From assembly GCA_947496905.1 (NCBI GenBank), contig CANMEW010000054.1:3387-8525 (forward strand): a DNA stretch of 5,139 nt, given 5' to 3'. A program made the position numbers and the translations under genes. The notes below the pieces were generated by a model. The model saw nothing but the letters and a program-made list of their open reading frames with translations, did no database searches and was not told the DNA's origin. This document shows positions 5,092-5,139 of the stretch, one piece after another. This DNA comes from Rickettsiales bacterium. Its GTDB lineage: Bacteria > Pseudomonadota > Alphaproteobacteria > Rickettsiales > UBA1997. How positions within the stretch are numbered: position 1 is the first letter of the stretch; each line of letters begins with the position of its first letter.

Positions 5092-5139
5092 GGTTCCCCG
5101 CAATGCGGGGCGCCGCTCGTGCGGCGTAAAAGAATTTAA
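5092..5139. repeat. GC-rich double-hairpin repeat, copy 2, ending at the window end
   Basis: This is an exact 48-bp copy of the unit at 5036-5083. The two are separated by AACAACTT (5084-5091), giving a 56-bp period. The hairpins are CCCCGC/GCGGGG (5096-5110) and CGCCGC/GCGGCG (5111-5126). The copy ends on the last base of the window, so more copies may follow. Confidence 0.85.

Noticed and set aside
5036..5139. CRISPR array suggested by two identical repeats with a spacer
   Set aside because: Only two copies, an 8-base spacer, and repeats made of two complete GC hairpins. No cas gene is present. The spacing is far too short for a CRISPR array.

Overview
The window looks like a piece of an AT-rich alphaproteobacterial genome. 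It encodes an NDUFA12-type complex I accessory protein (a family known from alphaproteobacteria and mitochondria), a soluble lytic transglycosylase with an alphaproteobacterial-style helical domain, and the flavin-dependent thymidylate synthase ThyX. It also has a tatA with no tatB or tatC beside it. The low GC, many homopolymer runs and stand-alone tatA would fit a host-associated lineage (Rickettsiales- or Holosporales-like), but the sequence alone cannot fix the taxon.

Layout. Positions 1-1197 (minus) hold the N-terminal 399 codons of a lytic transglycosylase, cut by the left edge before its catalytic domain. Divergent from it, 1321-1644 (plus) encodes the NDUFA12-family protein. It is followed after 41 bases by a purL reading frame (1686-2825, plus) that contains only the first half of FGAM synthase and stops at the boundary between the halves. 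A gene-free stretch of about 400 bases (2826-3225) follows, crowded with hairpins and terminators. The minus-strand operon thyX-tatA-exoD (4969 down to 3226) converges on it and ends in a strong terminator at 3158-3209. Upstream of thyX lies a perfect 15-bp inverted repeat, then two direct copies of a 48-bp GC-rich double-hairpin repeat. The second copy ends exactly at the last base of the window.

How the genes relate. The window mixes respiration (NDUFA12), nucleotide synthesis (purL half, thyX), envelope and export functions (slt, tatA) and a membrane protein of the ExoD family. Only thyX-tatA-exoD is a convincing operon: there is an 8-base gap between thyX and tatA, and tatA and exoD overlap in TAATG. 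The main points for a second look are the half-length PurL that ends just before a terminator-like hairpin, the structured purL/exoD intergenic region, the inverted repeat touching the thyX start, and the tandem double-hairpin repeat at the window end. I found no complete new multi-gene system.
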